Part shown: positions 35,562 to 46,593 of the stretch, piece by piece
Position numbering within the stretch: the first letter of the stretch is position 1
How the letters are laid out: the number at the start of each line of letters is the position of its first letter
Assembly: GCF_025860405.1 (NCBI RefSeq)
Contig: NZ_CP063785.1
Span: 992,001 to 1,056,000, forward strand
DNA length: 64,000 nt
Direction of reading: 5' to 3'
Origin: Tolypothrix sp. PCC 7712
GTDB lineage: Bacteria; Cyanobacteriota; Cyanobacteriia; Cyanobacteriales; Nostocaceae
Made by a program: the position numbers and the translations under genes
The notes under the pieces: generated by a model
Databases searched by the model: none
What the model was told of the DNA's origin: nothing
What the model saw: only the letters and a program-made list of their open reading frames with translations

Positions 35562-36381
35562 CCAAACTCTAGCTTTAAGTCTGGAATTTAGAATTAAATT
35601 TTACCTATTTTGATAGGTGTTAGGGCACAAAATTTTTGTGCCCTTTGTTTTTTATAACTACTATATTATTGAAAGTTTTAGGAATTATAGCAATCTCTAA
35701 CAGCCAGCTACAGATAATACCAAATCAAATATTTTGGTGACAGATAAATATATTCTAGAGGGCGAGGCAGTGCCCCCTTACCTGTGTAGTTTAAGCTGTT
35801 AAGCATATAAGAAAGTACATTGAGACTGCAGGAGCCCCGAGTTCCCCCTGCTTTTTCATTGCAGAACTCTTACAGTCAAGCTTTTTACGGGCACAACTAG
35901 ACCAGAAAATTTGATTCACCAGTATATTCGGAAACTTTATTTAGAAATATTTACAAAAATATACTTATGAGGATATAAACAACCTTTTAAGGTTATCTTC
36001 CCCATCAGCAATGAAGGAAAATGGCTGATAGCTTTTTTCTCTTAGACTCTGAAAGATGACAATAAGGAAAGAAATTTGTATCTTTAAGTAGATACTTTAT
36101 CTGCCGCCTAGATTTGAAGAATTGGTATGACTTGATACAACACAGTGACAAATTTGCCAGGGTATAGAGGAAATAAAGGGATAGAGCGGACAAGGAGGAA
36201 GGAGTAGGGGAAGCAGGGGAGCGGAGGCGGAAAACTTTCCCCATGCCCAATACTCTTTTACCCAAGCTAGTTACAGTTAGGTTCTTAGCGGTTAAGCTGT
36301 ATTAATTTATCGTAGGGAATCAGAGCTATTACTAGTATTAGCAATTAAGTATGATTTGTCACGCCAAAGCAGTAAGATGTC
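35562..36381. other. Non-coding stretch
   Basis: It begins with the terminator below. At about 35750-35775 it holds a second copy of the TTCTAGAGGGC(G/A)AGGCAGTGCCC repeat. 36170-36260 is a purine-rich repeat (GGAAGGAGTAGGGG) with no credible gene. 36260-36381 is the upstream region of the DUF3131 gene. Confidence 0.55.
35623..35653 (+). terminator. Intrinsic terminator after the 74-residue gene
   Basis: Perfect stem GGGCACAAAA / TTTTGTGCCC followed by TTTGTTTTTT. It is placed 61 bp past the stop codon of the gene at 35337. Confidence 0.8.
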
Positions 36382-37854
36382 ATGACACATGATTTTGAAC
36401 TACCCCCTAAAAGCTTATCTTTATTAGCTTCCGTGGGAGGGGTAGTTACAGCTATAATCGCTATCGCTAGTCTAAATTATTTATCTAAGCAGCTAACTAG
36501 TACTGATACTGTGCTAAAAACTGAAATTTCAACTTCTCACTCTGATACAAATAACAAAGCAGCACAAGCTATTGCCAAACTTGATGCTCAATCTTTAGCA
36601 TTGCCTGGTACACCTGTAATTCCTAGTCAGGTGACAGTCAATACAATTCCTTATGTTGCGCCGGGAGTAGGAGCATTAACGCCTTGGGACGTTGCAACTG
36701 CTCATCAGGCTTGGTTGTACTTCCAACGTAATTGGAACAAAGAAACAGGCTTGGTCAATTCTGTTGATGGATATAACACTATAACAATGTGGGATCAAGC
36801 TTCTGCGATCGCCGCTTTCGTAGCAGCTAGAGAACTCAATTTTATATCTGCCACAGAATTTGACCTCAAAATTGGCAAAATGTTGGATACTCTAGCATCT
36901 TTGCCTTTATATAAGGGAGAATTGCCTAACAAAGTCTACAATTCTCAAACCCTAATACCTGTAGATTACGGTCATCCAGATAAAAAAGCCGAAATTGGCT
37001 GGTCGGCTATTGATTTGGGACGAATGGCAATCTGGCTCAAAATAGTGGGCACAAAATATCCGCAGTTAAAATCTAAGTCTGATGCTGTCTGGCAGCATTG
37101 GCACGTTCAACGTCTGACTAAAGACGGGCAAATGTATGGTACAAGCGTCATCGAAGGTAAGGAACAATATAACCAAGAAGGACGCTTAGGCTATGAAAAT
37201 TATGCCGCCTATGGTTTAAAACTGTGGGGTTTGGATGCCAATGAAGCTTTAGATTATCAGTCTGACGTTGCCTTTGCAAATCTTTACGGCAAGGGTGTAC
37301 CCTTCGACCAGCGTAACTACGAAAATTCGGGAGCTAATAACTATGTTTTGAGCGAGCCTTATATTCTTGATGGCATTGAAACTGGCTTTCAAGCTTTACC
37401 TAAAGCTTATGCCGATCGTGTTTTAGCCGCTCAAGAAGCTCGTTATCATAATACAAAACAGTTAACAGCCGTTTCCGAAGATCACATAGATCGTCCTCCC
37501 TACTTTGTTTACAGCAGCTTGCTTGTGAATGGCGAACCTTGGGCGACCATAACAGAAACTCAAGAAAAACACAATAATTTGCGCTTTCTCAGTACCAAGG
37601 CGGCGATCGCTTGGCATGTGCTTTATAACAATGCTTACACTCGTCAATTATTTGATTTTGTACAAAAAAATCTCAAGTCTGAGAAAGGTTGGTATAACGG
37701 TTTCTACGAAGATTTACAGCAGCCAAACACTTCTCTAACTGCTAATAATAATGGTGTAATTCTTGAGAGTTTGCTTTATAAGCATGTAGGCAAGCCACTT
37801 ACAGTTTGGGCAGGGGTAAAATCAGGGCGTTCTTCTGGCAAAAAATCGCCCTAA
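36382..37854 (+). CDS. DUF3131-domain protein, membrane-anchored
   Basis: 490 residues. One N-terminal membrane span (about 10-30, LLASVGGVVTAIIAIASLNYL) is followed by a Thr/Ser-rich spacer and then the DUF3131 domain (about 95-470): TPWDVATAHQAWLYFQRNW, TITMWDQASAIAA, EIGWSAIDLGRM and GWYNGFYE. The fold resembles (alpha/alpha)6-barrel glycoside hydrolases, so it may act on an envelope or extracellular glycan, though no reaction has been shown for the family as far as I know. Single gene; exported side inferred from the anchor. Confidence 0.8.
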   Translation: MTHDFELPPKSLSLLASVGGVVTAIIAIASLNYLSKQLTSTDTVLKTEISTSHSDTNNKAAQAIAKLDAQSLALPGTPVIPSQVTVNTIPYVAPGVGALTPWDVATAHQAWLYFQRNWNKETGLVNSVDGYNTITMWDQASAIAAFVAARELNFISATEFDLKIGKMLDTLASLPLYKGELPNKVYNSQTLIPVDYGHPDKKAEIGWSAIDLGRMAIWLKIVGTKYPQLKSKSDAVWQHWHVQRLTKDGQMYGTSVIEGKEQYNQEGRLGYENYAAYGLKLWGLDANEALDYQSDVAFANLYGKGVPFDQRNYENSGANNYVLSEPYILDGIETGFQALPKAYADRVLAAQEARYHNTKQLTAVSEDHIDRPPYFVYSSLLVNGEPWATITETQEKHNNLRFLSTKAAIAWHVLYNNAYTRQLFDFVQKNLKSEKGWYNGFYEDLQQPNTSLTANNNGVILESLLYKHVGKPLTVWAGVKSGRSSGKKSP

Positions 37855-38088
37855 TCCTAAATTGATCTTCAAAAATTAATTTTTTTAATATGCTGCAACG
37901 CCATAAAAAGACGCTAATGAGAGCGATTGCATTCTTTCTCATTGGCACATTTTTGCAATTTTGATTTTATTTACTCTGCTACTACAATCTGCTTAGTCTA
38001 AACGCCAGCTATATATCTTGCAGATTCGATTAATTGAGTGCCAAAATAATAAAGTGAAATTTTATCTACATAACAGGAAATTTGAGCA

Positions 38089-38421
38089 ATGAAAATAAAA
38101 TTAACCATTATAGAGCCATCAGGTATTTTAGATGCTATTAGGGGTAATCAATTGCGTCGTGAAGTTAGCGACATTGTTACCAAGCAAACAGGATTAGACG
38201 TATTATTGATTGACCTCAAAGACGTGAGCTTTATTGATAGTTCTGGTTTAGGCGCTTTAGTTTCAGCTATGCAGATAGTACGCAATGCTAATGCGAAGCT
38301 CTTTGTGTGTTCTGCTAGTTCACAAGTCAAAATGTTATTTGAATTAACTAAAGTAGATAGAATTATTCAAAACTTTGCCGATCGTGAGGAATTTCAACGC
38401 CATGTATTGTCAGTACAGTGA
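38089..38421 (+). CDS. STAS-domain anti-sigma factor antagonist
   Basis: 110 residues of the SpoIIAA/RsbV-like STAS fold. The phosphorylatable serine lies in FIDSSGLGAL (S51). In partner switching the unphosphorylated form binds an anti-sigma-type kinase and releases its target. A PP2C-response regulator (38554-39744) and an HATPase kinase-like protein (39914-40333) are encoded next to it, which supports that role here. Confidence 0.87.
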   Translation: MKIKLTIIEPSGILDAIRGNQLRREVSDIVTKQTGLDVLLIDLKDVSFIDSSGLGALVSAMQIVRNANAKLFVCSASSQVKMLFELTKVDRIIQNFADREEFQRHVLSVQ

Positions 38422-38553
38422 AATATTCTAGAGTTAATTGGGGTATAATATATACAAATTTTATTATGACAATTTGGCGTAAATAAATAGACTGTTGTAA
38501 GCAGCCCAAAACTCTAAATTAGAGATTGTTGAATTCTCTGCCGAGTTACTAAC

Positions 38554-39744
38554 TTAGCCAAAGCTTACCTTCAGCAAAGATAAATCATCTGCTAGATTTT
38601 TTTGAGTATTTAAAGATAAAATCTGGGCTAATACTTGCTGCAGCTGAGTAGTCTGCTCAGTGCTACATTTGATTAACAATTCAATAAAAGCATTGATACC
38701 CCAAAGCTGTCCATTAGGCTGATGAATTTCGTAAGCACCATCGCTAAAAATGTATAAACTGCTGTGAGCAGAGATTTCAACAGTTACATCCTCAAATTCC
38801 ACATTAGGAACAAAGCCAATAGGTAGATCTAAAGAACTTAGCTGTTTCACACTAATGTCTGTTGTATCTATTCCAGATAACAATACTGCGGGTGGATGTC
38901 CAGCACTAGCGTAGATTAGGTGACGTTTTGAGCAATCGTAAACTCCATACCAGATGGTAAAGTACTTATCATTGTGATGGCTCATAGGAAAGGCTTGATT
39001 GAGAGCGTAAAGTACTTCTTTTGGTTGACTAAAGTTAGTGTTGGGTAGAGACTGCGATCGCAACACATTCAGCACAGATACAGACAAGAGCGCTGAACCT
39101 ACCCCATGTCCTGATACATCCATCAGATAAATGGCTAAACGATCGTCATCTAGCCAGTAGTAGTCAAAGCAATCACCACCTAATTGCGCCGAAGGAATAA
39201 ACAGTGATTCTGTTGTGACTGTTCCCAGCATTGGGGATGGTAAAAGCGATCGCACATAATCAGCAGCTTCAGCTAGTTCTGCTTCTAAAATTTGCTTTTG
39301 AGTTTGCAGGTTTTGATTGAGTTGCTCTAAAGCCTGCTTTTGAGTTTGCAAATCTTGATTTAGTTGATGTAGCCTTAACCCTGCTCTCACTCTTGCTTTT
39401 AATTCATTCATCTCTATTGGCTTCGAGACAAATTCATCTGCACCAGCATCTAATCCTAGAACTCTATCTTTTTCTTCTCCACGAGCTGCACCTTTAGCCG
39501 TTAGGAGAATAAAAAAAGTAGTTGCTAATTCTGGATCGGCTTTGATGCGACGACAGACCTCTATTCCGTCCAGTTTCGCCATCATCCAGTCACATATAAT
39601 TAAAGCAGGAGTTATGCTCCTTGCTAGGGCGATTCCCTCTTCTCCATTGCTGGCTGTCGTCGTATCGTATCCTTGGTTTTGTAGTGTTCTTTTTAGTGCT
39701 ATACGTACTATAGGATCGTCATCAATTATGAGAATTTTAAACAT
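38554..39744 (-). CDS. Response regulator with PP2C/SpoIIE-type phosphatase
   Basis: 396 residues. An N-terminal receiver domain (1-125) has phosphate-accepting D52 (LIICDWMMAKLDG) and conserved DDD (8-10) and K. A coiled-coil with two QTQKQ(A/I)LEQL repeats spans about 130-160, then a SpoIIE-like PP2C phosphatase (about 175-395) with GGDCFDYYWLDDDRLAIY, MDVSGHGVGSALLS and FSDGAYE metal-binding motifs. Phosphorylation of the receiver probably switches phosphatase activity on the STAS protein encoded just downstream on the other strand. Divergent from the HATPase gene. Confidence 0.9.
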   Translation of the reverse strand: MFKILIIDDDPIVRIALKRTLQNQGYDTTTASNGEEGIALARSITPALIICDWMMAKLDGIEVCRRIKADPELATTFFILLTAKGAARGEEKDRVLGLDAGADEFVSKPIEMNELKARVRAGLRLHQLNQDLQTQKQALEQLNQNLQTQKQILEAELAEAADYVRSLLPSPMLGTVTTESLFIPSAQLGGDCFDYYWLDDDRLAIYLMDVSGHGVGSALLSVSVLNVLRSQSLPNTNFSQPKEVLYALNQAFPMSHHNDKYFTIWYGVYDCSKRHLIYASAGHPPAVLLSGIDTTDISVKQLSSLDLPIGFVPNVEFEDVTVEISAHSSLYIFSDGAYEIHQPNGQLWGINAFIELLIKCSTEQTTQLQQVLAQILSLNTQKNLADDLSLLKVSFG

Positions 39745-39913
39745 AAGTTTTATTTAAAAAGCTTCAATTTAATTGTGCATAAAATTAAGATTATCACTTA
39801 TATTAATTAATCAAACTGTAATTAAATATTATATAATGAAATATTAAAGTTGCTAGTTTTGGTTTTGACTTAATGTAATCAGTAATCAATAAATTTGACA
39901 GGTTAAAGTTACA

Positions 39914-40333
39914 GTGAATCATAAAATCCATCTCAAAGTTGATACAGATCTGAATAATTCTGCACAGGTTTTATCATGGTTTGAGCAGATAAATAGACCG
40001 CCAATTTCTGATGCAAAAATCTGGTGGCAATGCCAAACTTTGCTGATAGAAGGTTTTGCAAATATTGTGGAACATGCACATAAAAATTTACCTGTAGAAA
40101 CCCCTATTGAATTAGAAGCTGTGCGTTCAAGCGAACATATAGAAATCAGAATTATGTCGAAAGGGCCTGCTTTCGATTTAGCTCTAAAATTACAAGAAGT
40201 AGCGGAATTTGAAGATAACGATCAAGAGCGTGGACGTGGATTAAAAATCATGTCAGAAATTGCTGATCAGTTAACTTACGAGCCAACAAAAGATGCTCGT
40301 TACTGTTTATTTATTAGTAAATATTATTGCTGA
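39914..40333 (+). CDS. Anti-sigma-factor-type Ser/Thr kinase (HATPase_c_2)
   Basis: 139 residues with a GHKL ATPase fold: N-box [15 protein letters not shown], a short G1 region ([11 protein letters not shown]) and G2 region [12 protein letters not shown]. Family members phosphorylate STAS antagonists and sequester a target such as a sigma factor. The gene starts at GTG 39914. Its stop overlaps the 3' end of the convergent hybrid kinase gene by 10 bp. It completes a STAS-kinase-phosphatase set; no sigma factor gene is near, so the output is unknown. Confidence 0.85.
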   Translation: MNHKIHLKVDTDLNNSAQVLSWFEQINRPPISDAKIWWQCQTLLIEGFANIVEHAHKNLPVETPIELEAVRSSEHIEIRIMSKGPAFDLALKLQEVAEFEDNDQERGRGLKIMSEIADQLTYEPTKDARYCLFISKYYC

Positions 40334-43300
40334 TTTTGGTGCAACAAAAAAGCTTGAATTTGGCTGATATATTTGGTTAACTCATCAATTAGCTTCGCAG
40401 TACCTCTACGTTCTTGTTCGTGAGCTAGTTGTTCTAATTGTTCTGCAGCTCGGCGCATAGGTGTCACACCCACATTAGCACTAGCACCTTTAATGTGATG
40501 AGCTTCTTGTGCTAGTTGTTCAAAATCATTATTCTCGATTGCGGCTTTAGTGATATCTAAATGAGTATGAGTATCTTCAACAAAAATTTCCAATAACTCA
40601 AATTCAAATTCTGTATTGTCTTCTGAAAGTTGATGTAGGTGTTCCCAATCAATTAGTAAACCTAGTGGATTCGTGTCTGTAGTCTTGGCTTCAGGTTTAC
40701 AAACCACAGTATCCTGTGTTTTCAAAATTATACTTCCCCAATAGTCTAACATGGCTACAAGTTTGTCTTTAATTACTGGTTTACTCAAATAGTCATCCAT
40801 ACCAGCATCAAGACACTTTTGTCTATCTTCTTTCATCGCATTAGCAGTCATCGCAATCACTATAGGACGACGACGGCTAGCAAAGGCGGTTTCTGGCAAA
40901 CGATGAATTTGTCTTGTGGCATCTAAACCATCAAGCACAGGCATCTGACAATCCATAAAAATTAAGTCGTAGGGAACTTTTTCTAATATTTCCAGTGCCT
41001 CTTGACCATTAGCCACCACATCCGCGCTATAGCCTAAGCTTTGTAATAGTTTGATAGCGACTTTCTGATTGACTAGATTATCTTCAGCTAGCAGAATTTT
41101 TAACTGAGATTTACTGGCAACTTTAGTTTGTATAGTTTGCACAGAATTAGACATTTTTGTAACTTCTGAATTATCGAAATTATGAGGTTCTGTCCCGTTT
41201 CCTAAGTTATTCATAATAGTATCCAAGAGGCGAGATGGCTTCACAGGTTTGACTAAATAAGCAGCAAATCCTATTTGCAGTGATTGTCTAACTTCATCCC
41301 TTTGATTAGTAGAGGTAAGCATAATCAAAGGTATCTCACCAATGGCAGAATTGGCTTTAATTTTGGCTCCCAAACTTATACCATCTGTGTCGGGCATTTG
41401 CATATCAATCAAAGCAATATCATAAGGCTGTGACTGCTGATAAGCTTTTTGTATAGCGCTGAAGGCAGCTGCTGCACAGTCGGCTGTATCTACCTGCATT
41501 CCCCAACGGGTAGCTTGATGGTAGATGATTTTACGATTAGTCGCATTATCATCCACAACTAATAAACGACGATTCTTTAAAAATCCGCGATCGCTAATTG
41601 GCGCTACAGGCTGGATTTGCTTGGCAAAAGTCACTCGAAACCAAAACTTTGAGCCTTCACCTAGCTGACTTTCTACCCCAATTTCTCCCCCCATTAAAGT
41701 TACTAGTTGTTTGCAGATAGCTAACCCTAAACCTGTACCGCCATATTTACGGGTTGTGGAAGCATCAACTTGAGTAAATGGCGTAAAAAGTTTGCTTTGG
41801 TCTTCAATGGAAATCCCCAAACCTGTATCTGTAACCGCAAAATAGATGGTAGCTGTAGTTGGAGTTTCTGATTCTAATGCGGCTCGGACTAAGACCTCAC
41901 CTTTAGTAGTAAATTTGATAGCGTTGCTGAGTAAATTCATTAAAATTTGTCGCAGACGGCTAGCATCCCCTTTGAGGTAAGTAGGAACATCGCGTTGAAT
42001 TAATGCTCCCATTTCTATCCCCTTACTATGAGCTTGGGGAACTAATAAATCGATTACCTCTTCCACACAGGTTGATAAATCAAAGTCTAGAGTTTCGAGA
42101 ACCATTTCCCCAGCCTCTAGTTTGGATAAATCCAAAATCTCGTTGATTAACGTTAGTAAAGCATCGCCACTAATGCGAATAGTTTCCACAAAATCTCGCT
42201 GTTCGGCGTTTAGCACTGTGTCTAACAACAAACCAGTCATCCCCAAAACTGCATTCATGGGGGTACGAATTTCGTGACTCATGTTTGCTAAAAAAGCACT
42301 TTTAGCTTGAGATGCCAACTCTGCTTGACTGCGAGCACCTTCAAGTTCTTGTCTTTGCAGAGTTTCTGCTTCTAGCAATTTAGCATGAGCTAAAGCCATA
42401 GCAATTTGGTCAGCTAATTCTCGCAAAAGTTCAGTTTCCCAATTAGTCCATTGCCGCGGATGATGGCATTGATGAGTAATTAGCAATCCCCAAAGTTGAC
42501 TTTTTAAGATAATGGGCACAACTAAGTTAGCTTTCACCGCAAATTGCTGGAGCATCTCGATATGGCAAGGTTGAATCTGAGATTGCTCAATATCGTTAAT
42601 GGCACTAACTCTGCCTTGGCGGTATTTGTCAATGTAATTTTCGCTAAAACAAGGATCAAAGATATTCTGCCCCATAATTGCAGGCAACTCAGGCATCACT
42701 ACTTCTTTGAGCGTTGTAAAAGAGCCATCTGATTCTAATTGCAATATTAGTACTCGGTCTGCCTTCAGCAGCTTTTGCACCTCTGTCACACTGGTTTGTA
42801 GAATTTCATCTATTTGTAAAGACTCCCGAATTTTGAGAGTGATATCAGCTGACAGTTGCGATCGCAAATTTTGGCGTTGGAGTTCTTCTTCTCCCTGCTT
42901 GCGTTCAATAAACTGACCCACTAAGTTACCAATAGTAGTCAGACTCACAAGCAAATCTAAATCTATTTGCTGCTTCTCCCGCTTGAGAAAAGCAATCACA
43001 CCAAAAGTTTGGTTGCGGCTATAAACAGGGAAACCAAAAGCAGTTTGCAATCCTGCTTCAGCAATCTGTTGGTAGGCACAATTGGGATCTGCCAACAGAT
43101 CATCAATCCAAACAGGTGTATTATCAGCCCACACACGACCAGGTAGACCTACTCCCAAGGCAAAAGTGGTTTGTCGGGTAAATGCTTCCAACTCTGATGT
43201 CACCAGAGATGATGCATACCAAATATCAAGACAACGCAAAACATTGGCTTGTTGATCCACTAACCACATTTCCCCTGCATCCCAACCCAAACTCTCACAT

Positions 43301-45372
43301 ATTCCCTGCAAAATCAGGGGAATAGCTTCAGCAATATTATTAGCGGCGGTTAATACGCTGGTTGCGGCATATTGAGCATTTAGGTGTTGTTCTGCGCGTT
43401 TGCGATCGTTAATATCATGTGCAGTGCCCATAATTTGGCACGGCGCACCATCGGCTCTGCGCTTAAAAATAGTTTCACGATGCCAAAACCATCGCCACTC
43501 GCCGCTACTATGTTTTAGTCGTTGTTCAAACTCTACTACTTCGTTGTCTTTGAGTTGTTGAGCAGCCTCGAAATATTTCATTCTGCTGGGCAAATAGTCA
43601 GGATGAATAATATTACTCAGAAAGTCTGAGCCCATTGCTGTAATTTCTTCTGACTCGTAACCCAAATATCTACTCGCAGGTTTGTTGGTATAAATAGCAC
43701 TCATGGTGTCCAAATCGAACACATAAATCAAACTGGGTGAGTTGTCCGCAATGCTTTCGGTAAACCACTTGCTATCTTGCAAAGCGGCTTCTGCTTTTTT
43801 GCGTTCAGTAATATCAACCCCTGTACCAATCACATATTCAACCTGCCCAGCATCATTCTTGAGGATGGTGTTTGACCAGGCAAGCAACCGCAAACTACCA
43901 TCTTTTTTCACCCAGTAGTTTTCGTACTCATGGAGAAATTGACCACCTTGTAGCTCTTGAAAAACGGCTTTAACTAGCTCTTTTTCCTCTGGAGTCAGCA
44001 AGATGTCCCAGAAATTTTTACCCCTAACTTCATCAAATGAGTAACCAGTAGTTTGCTCACAAGCTTGATTGAAGCGAACAATTCGCCCTTGCGCGTCGAG
44101 AACAATCACTAAAGCTGCAACTGTATTTAAAATTTCTGAGATTAAATAGCGCTCTTGTTCTATGATTGCTTCTGTTTGCGATCGCTCTTTAATTTCGCGA
44201 TAGATCAGATAGTAAACTACACTGAGAATCATAAAACATAGACTAATGGCGATGACGATTGTCAAAATTGTCTGCGCCCCACTGATTTTGGCGGCTACAG
44301 CATATTGTTGATGTTGCTGGCTGTCTTCATTTCGCATCTTTGCCATCAGCTTGCGGATCTCATCCATGAGATTGTGACCGCGATTGCTCAAAAATAACTG
44401 CCTACTAGAATCAGAAATATTTTGCTGACGAAAATCTATAGCTTGCTGAATTGCTGCGAATTTTGCTTTAATTAATCTTTCCAAATGGGCAATTTTTTGC
44501 TGTCGTTGGGATTGCTTGCCCGATATTTTTTTTAGTTCTTGAATTTGGAAATTAATATTACTAACTGCTTGTTTATAAGGTTCTAAATAAATTTTATCTC
44601 CTGTGAGCAGATAACCAAATTCTCCATTTTCAGCATCTTTGAGGAGAGATAGCAGTTTTTCTTGAGTAAAAATTTTCTCTTCTGTAGTTTTTTCGGCATT
44701 AAGATTTTCAATAAATATTTTTGTATTACGATAGGACGATATACCAGTTATTACTAATATGGTAGATACTAGTCCTAATGCTGCCGCAATCTTTTTTAAG
44801 AATTGCATACCTGTCTTTTTAATATATTTATTCTTCTGATATGGCAGCCCTAAACTTGCTAAATCGCGTCGCAGTTCTAGTTGCCTAATAACATGGCGGC
44901 CTAAAATCCGTAAGGCTTCCATCTGTTCTACAGTTAGTTCTCTTGATACATAATCAATTACGCAAAGCGTTCCTAAAGCATATCCCTGACTATTAATCAG
45001 AGGTACACCTGCATAAAAACCTATATGCGGATCTGACGTAACTAAAGGATTCGTGGCAAATCTTTCGTCAGTTGTGGCATTAGGAACCACAAAAACCTCA
45101 GATTGTAAAATTGCATGGGCACAAAATGAAATATCGCGGGGGGTTTCTACGGCTGTTAAACCAACTTTGGATTTAAACCATTGACGGTTACTATCGACTA
45201 AGCTAACTAGGGCAATGGGAGTGCCACAAATATACGATGCTAAATAAGTCAGGTCGTCAAAAGCTGCTTCAGATACTGAATCTAAGATCCGATACTGGGA
45301 AAGTGCTTCAAGTCTCTGTGCTTCGTTATTAGGTAATGCTGCTTTCATCCTTGCGCTTGATTTGTAGGTCAA
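40324..45372 (-). CDS. Hybrid sensor histidine kinase (GAF-CHASE3-PAS-PAS-GAF-GAF-HK-REC-REC-Hpt)
   Basis: A 1682-residue membrane sensor. Order: an N-terminal GAF domain (about 20-165), membrane span (about 193-213), CHASE3-like sensor (about 220-360), second span (about 370-395), two PAS domains (about 405-660), two GAF domains (about 665-810 and 840-990), then HisKA with H1033 (NMSHEIRTP) and the HATPase domain ([22 protein letters not shown]). Receivers follow with D1323 ([10 protein letters not shown]) and D1474 ([10 protein letters not shown]), and a final Hpt domain with H1625 (AHHIKGAS). A complete internal phosphorelay is present. The adjacent receiver-PP2C protein is a plausible output, which is inference from neighbourhood only. 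Confidence 0.93.
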   Translation of the reverse strand: MTYKSSARMKAALPNNEAQRLEALSQYRILDSVSEAAFDDLTYLASYICGTPIALVSLVDSNRQWFKSKVGLTAVETPRDISFCAHAILQSEVFVVPNATTDERFATNPLVTSDPHIGFYAGVPLINSQGYALGTLCVIDYVSRELTVEQMEALRILGRHVIRQLELRRDLASLGLPYQKNKYIKKTGMQFLKKIAAALGLVSTILVITGISSYRNTKIFIENLNAEKTTEEKIFTQEKLLSLLKDAENGEFGYLLTGDKIYLEPYKQAVSNINFQIQELKKISGKQSQRQQKIAHLERLIKAKFAAIQQAIDFRQQNISDSSRQLFLSNRGHNLMDEIRKLMAKMRNEDSQQHQQYAVAAKISGAQTILTIVIAISLCFMILSVVYYLIYREIKERSQTEAIIEQERYLISEILNTVAALVIVLDAQGRIVRFNQACEQTTGYSFDEVRGKNFWDILLTPEEKELVKAVFQELQGGQFLHEYENYWVKKDGSLRLLAWSNTILKNDAGQVEYVIGTGVDITERKKAEAALQDSKWFTESIADNSPSLIYVFDLDTMSAIYTNKPASRYLGYESEEITAMGSDFLSNIIHPDYLPSRMKYFEAAQQLKDNEVVEFEQRLKHSSGEWRWFWHRETIFKRRADGAPCQIMGTAHDINDRKRAEQHLNAQYAATSVLTAANNIAEAIPLILQGICESLGWDAGEMWLVDQQANVLRCLDIWYASSLVTSELEAFTRQTTFALGVGLPGRVWADNTPVWIDDLLADPNCAYQQIAEAGLQTAFGFPVYSRNQTFGVIAFLKREKQQIDLDLLVSLTTIGNLVGQFIERKQGEEELQRQNLRSQLSADITLKIRESLQIDEILQTSVTEVQKLLKADRVLILQLESDGSFTTLKEVVMPELPAIMGQNIFDPCFSENYIDKYRQGRVSAINDIEQSQIQPCHIEMLQQFAVKANLVVPIILKSQLWGLLITHQCHHPRQWTNWETELLRELADQIAMALAHAKLLEAETLQRQELEGARSQAELASQAKSAFLANMSHEIRTPMNAVLGMTGLLLDTVLNAEQRDFVETIRISGDALLTLINEILDLSKLEAGEMVLETLDFDLSTCVEEVIDLLVPQAHSKGIEMGALIQRDVPTYLKGDASRLRQILMNLLSNAIKFTTKGEVLVRAALESETPTTATIYFAVTDTGLGISIEDQSKLFTPFTQVDASTTRKYGGTGLGLAICKQLVTLMGGEIGVESQLGEGSKFWFRVTFAKQIQPVAPISDRGFLKNRRLLVVDDNATNRKIIYHQATRWGMQVDTADCAAAAFSAIQKAYQQSQPYDIALIDMQMPDTDGISLGAKIKANSAIGEIPLIMLTSTNQRDEVRQSLQIGFAAYLVKPVKPSRLLDTIMNNLGNGTEPHNFDNSEVTKMSNSVQTIQTKVASKSQLKILLAEDNLVNQKVAIKLLQSLGYSADVVANGQEALEILEKVPYDLIFMDCQMPVLDGLDATRQIHRLPETAFASRRRPIVIAMTANAMKEDRQKCLDAGMDDYLSKPVIKDKLVAMLDYWGSIILKTQDTVVCKPEAKTTDTNPLGLLIDWEHLHQLSEDNTEFEFELLEIFVEDTHTHLDITKAAIENNDFEQLAQEAHHIKGASANVGVTPMRRAAEQLEQLAHEQERRGTAKLIDELTKYISQIQAFLLHQNQQ

Positions 45373-45804
45373 AAGACCTCAATAAATCGATCGTGCTGAA
45401 CCTGCGATCGCTGTCTAAGTAGTTTGTCGTAAAAATACCCAACATATAGAACAGAATTTATACATTAAAAAACTAGGATTCATATATTAATAATGATACT
45501 TTTTTACGAAAATCGTTATAGTAAGTTCACTGATTATGGTATATATACAAGTCTTTTGATTTTTGAACGCCAGTTGCTACAACGCGGGAAATCCGTGCAA
45601 CGCACTGGCTGCTTTTGACTTTTGACTTCCGCCTGCTGGTTAGAGCGATCAAATAAATGACAAAAGTCTGAAATAATTAATAGTTAACTGCTAATAAAAA
45701 ATAAGAAAACAAGTTTTGTAGTCTTCTAGCTATCACAGCTTTGCATAACTGCTTAGACAACGCAAAGATTGTTAATTTAAAATTGTGAATTTGGAGTAAG
45801 CAAC
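45373..45804. other. Non-coding stretch
   Basis: The divergent upstream regions of the hybrid kinase and cytochrome b genes. A dispersed repeat remnant with GCCAGT/ACTGGC arms around CGCGGGAAATCCG lies at about 45569-45610. No gene was seen. Confidence 0.5.
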
Positions 45805-46404
45805 GTGACTGCGACTATTCCTTCTAAACCACGAAAGTTACCAAATCAAGCAATAGGAGCTAAAATTTTCCACTGGATTAATATCATTAGCTTGTTTATT
45901 ATGCTGACCAGCGGACTACAAATTTATAATGCTAACCCGGTTTTTGGTGGGCGTGCAGGTATACATATTTTTCCTTTATTTACATTAGGAGGTTGGCTGG
46001 CTGGGGGTAGACATTGGCACTTTTTTGCTATGTGGTTATTTTCGCTGAATTTATCATGGTATGGAGTTTATGTTTTCATTACTCGCCGTTGGCGACATAG
46101 ATTTGTGGGTAGCAATGATGTAAAAGCATTACAGAAAACTCATAACAGCAAGCGATTAATTTATGCTTGGCATCGCATTGTTTATACAGCTATTATTCCT
46201 ATCTTACTTTTGGCTTTATTTACTGGTATCGGTATGTATAAACCTGCCCAATTTTCCTGGATTGTGGATTTATTTGGCAGTTGGCAAGGATTGCGTATTG
46301 CTCATTTTGCTTCAGTACCCATTGTGATTGTATTTGCGATCGCCCACTATTTCCTAGGACGGAAAGCTGGGGGTCAAGAACTTACAGATTCGATGTTTTG
46401 GTAA
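45805..46404 (+). CDS. Cytochrome b561-like membrane subunit
   Basis: 199 residues with four membrane spans and conserved histidines positioned for two hemes: FHWINIISLF in span 1, RHWHFFAMW in span 2, AWHRIVYTAI in span 3, HFASVPIVIVFAIAHYF in span 4. This matches the di-heme cytochrome b family (hydrogenase- or formate dehydrogenase-type b subunits). The likely start is GTG 45805. The next gene, 189 bp on, encodes a sulfite-oxidase-fold molybdoenzyme, so this protein probably supplies it with electrons or takes them from it, like MsrQ with MsrP. Confidence 0.83.
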   Translation: MTATIPSKPRKLPNQAIGAKIFHWINIISLFIMLTSGLQIYNANPVFGGRAGIHIFPLFTLGGWLAGGRHWHFFAMWLFSLNLSWYGVYVFITRRWRHRFVGSNDVKALQKTHNSKRLIYAWHRIVYTAIIPILLLALFTGIGMYKPAQFSWIVDLFGSWQGLRIAHFASVPIVIVFAIAHYFLGRKAGGQELTDSMFW

Positions 46405-46593
46405 CTTGGTATTCATCACCCTTTTTATCTGAGATTGGGTACTACACACCACAACAGCTTGCAGATACATAATCAAAAAAATTAATCTAACTCTTGTGAA
46501 GCAAGAATTTTACTCTCTACTATTGTATGAATATTGAATAGTCCCAACTCTGCCAATTCTATGTTTAGCTAAATTATTTTTCGGCTTTTTAAT

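Noticed and set aside
36005..36265. 86-codon minus-strand frame
   Set aside because: It runs over a purine-rich repeat with no ribosome site.
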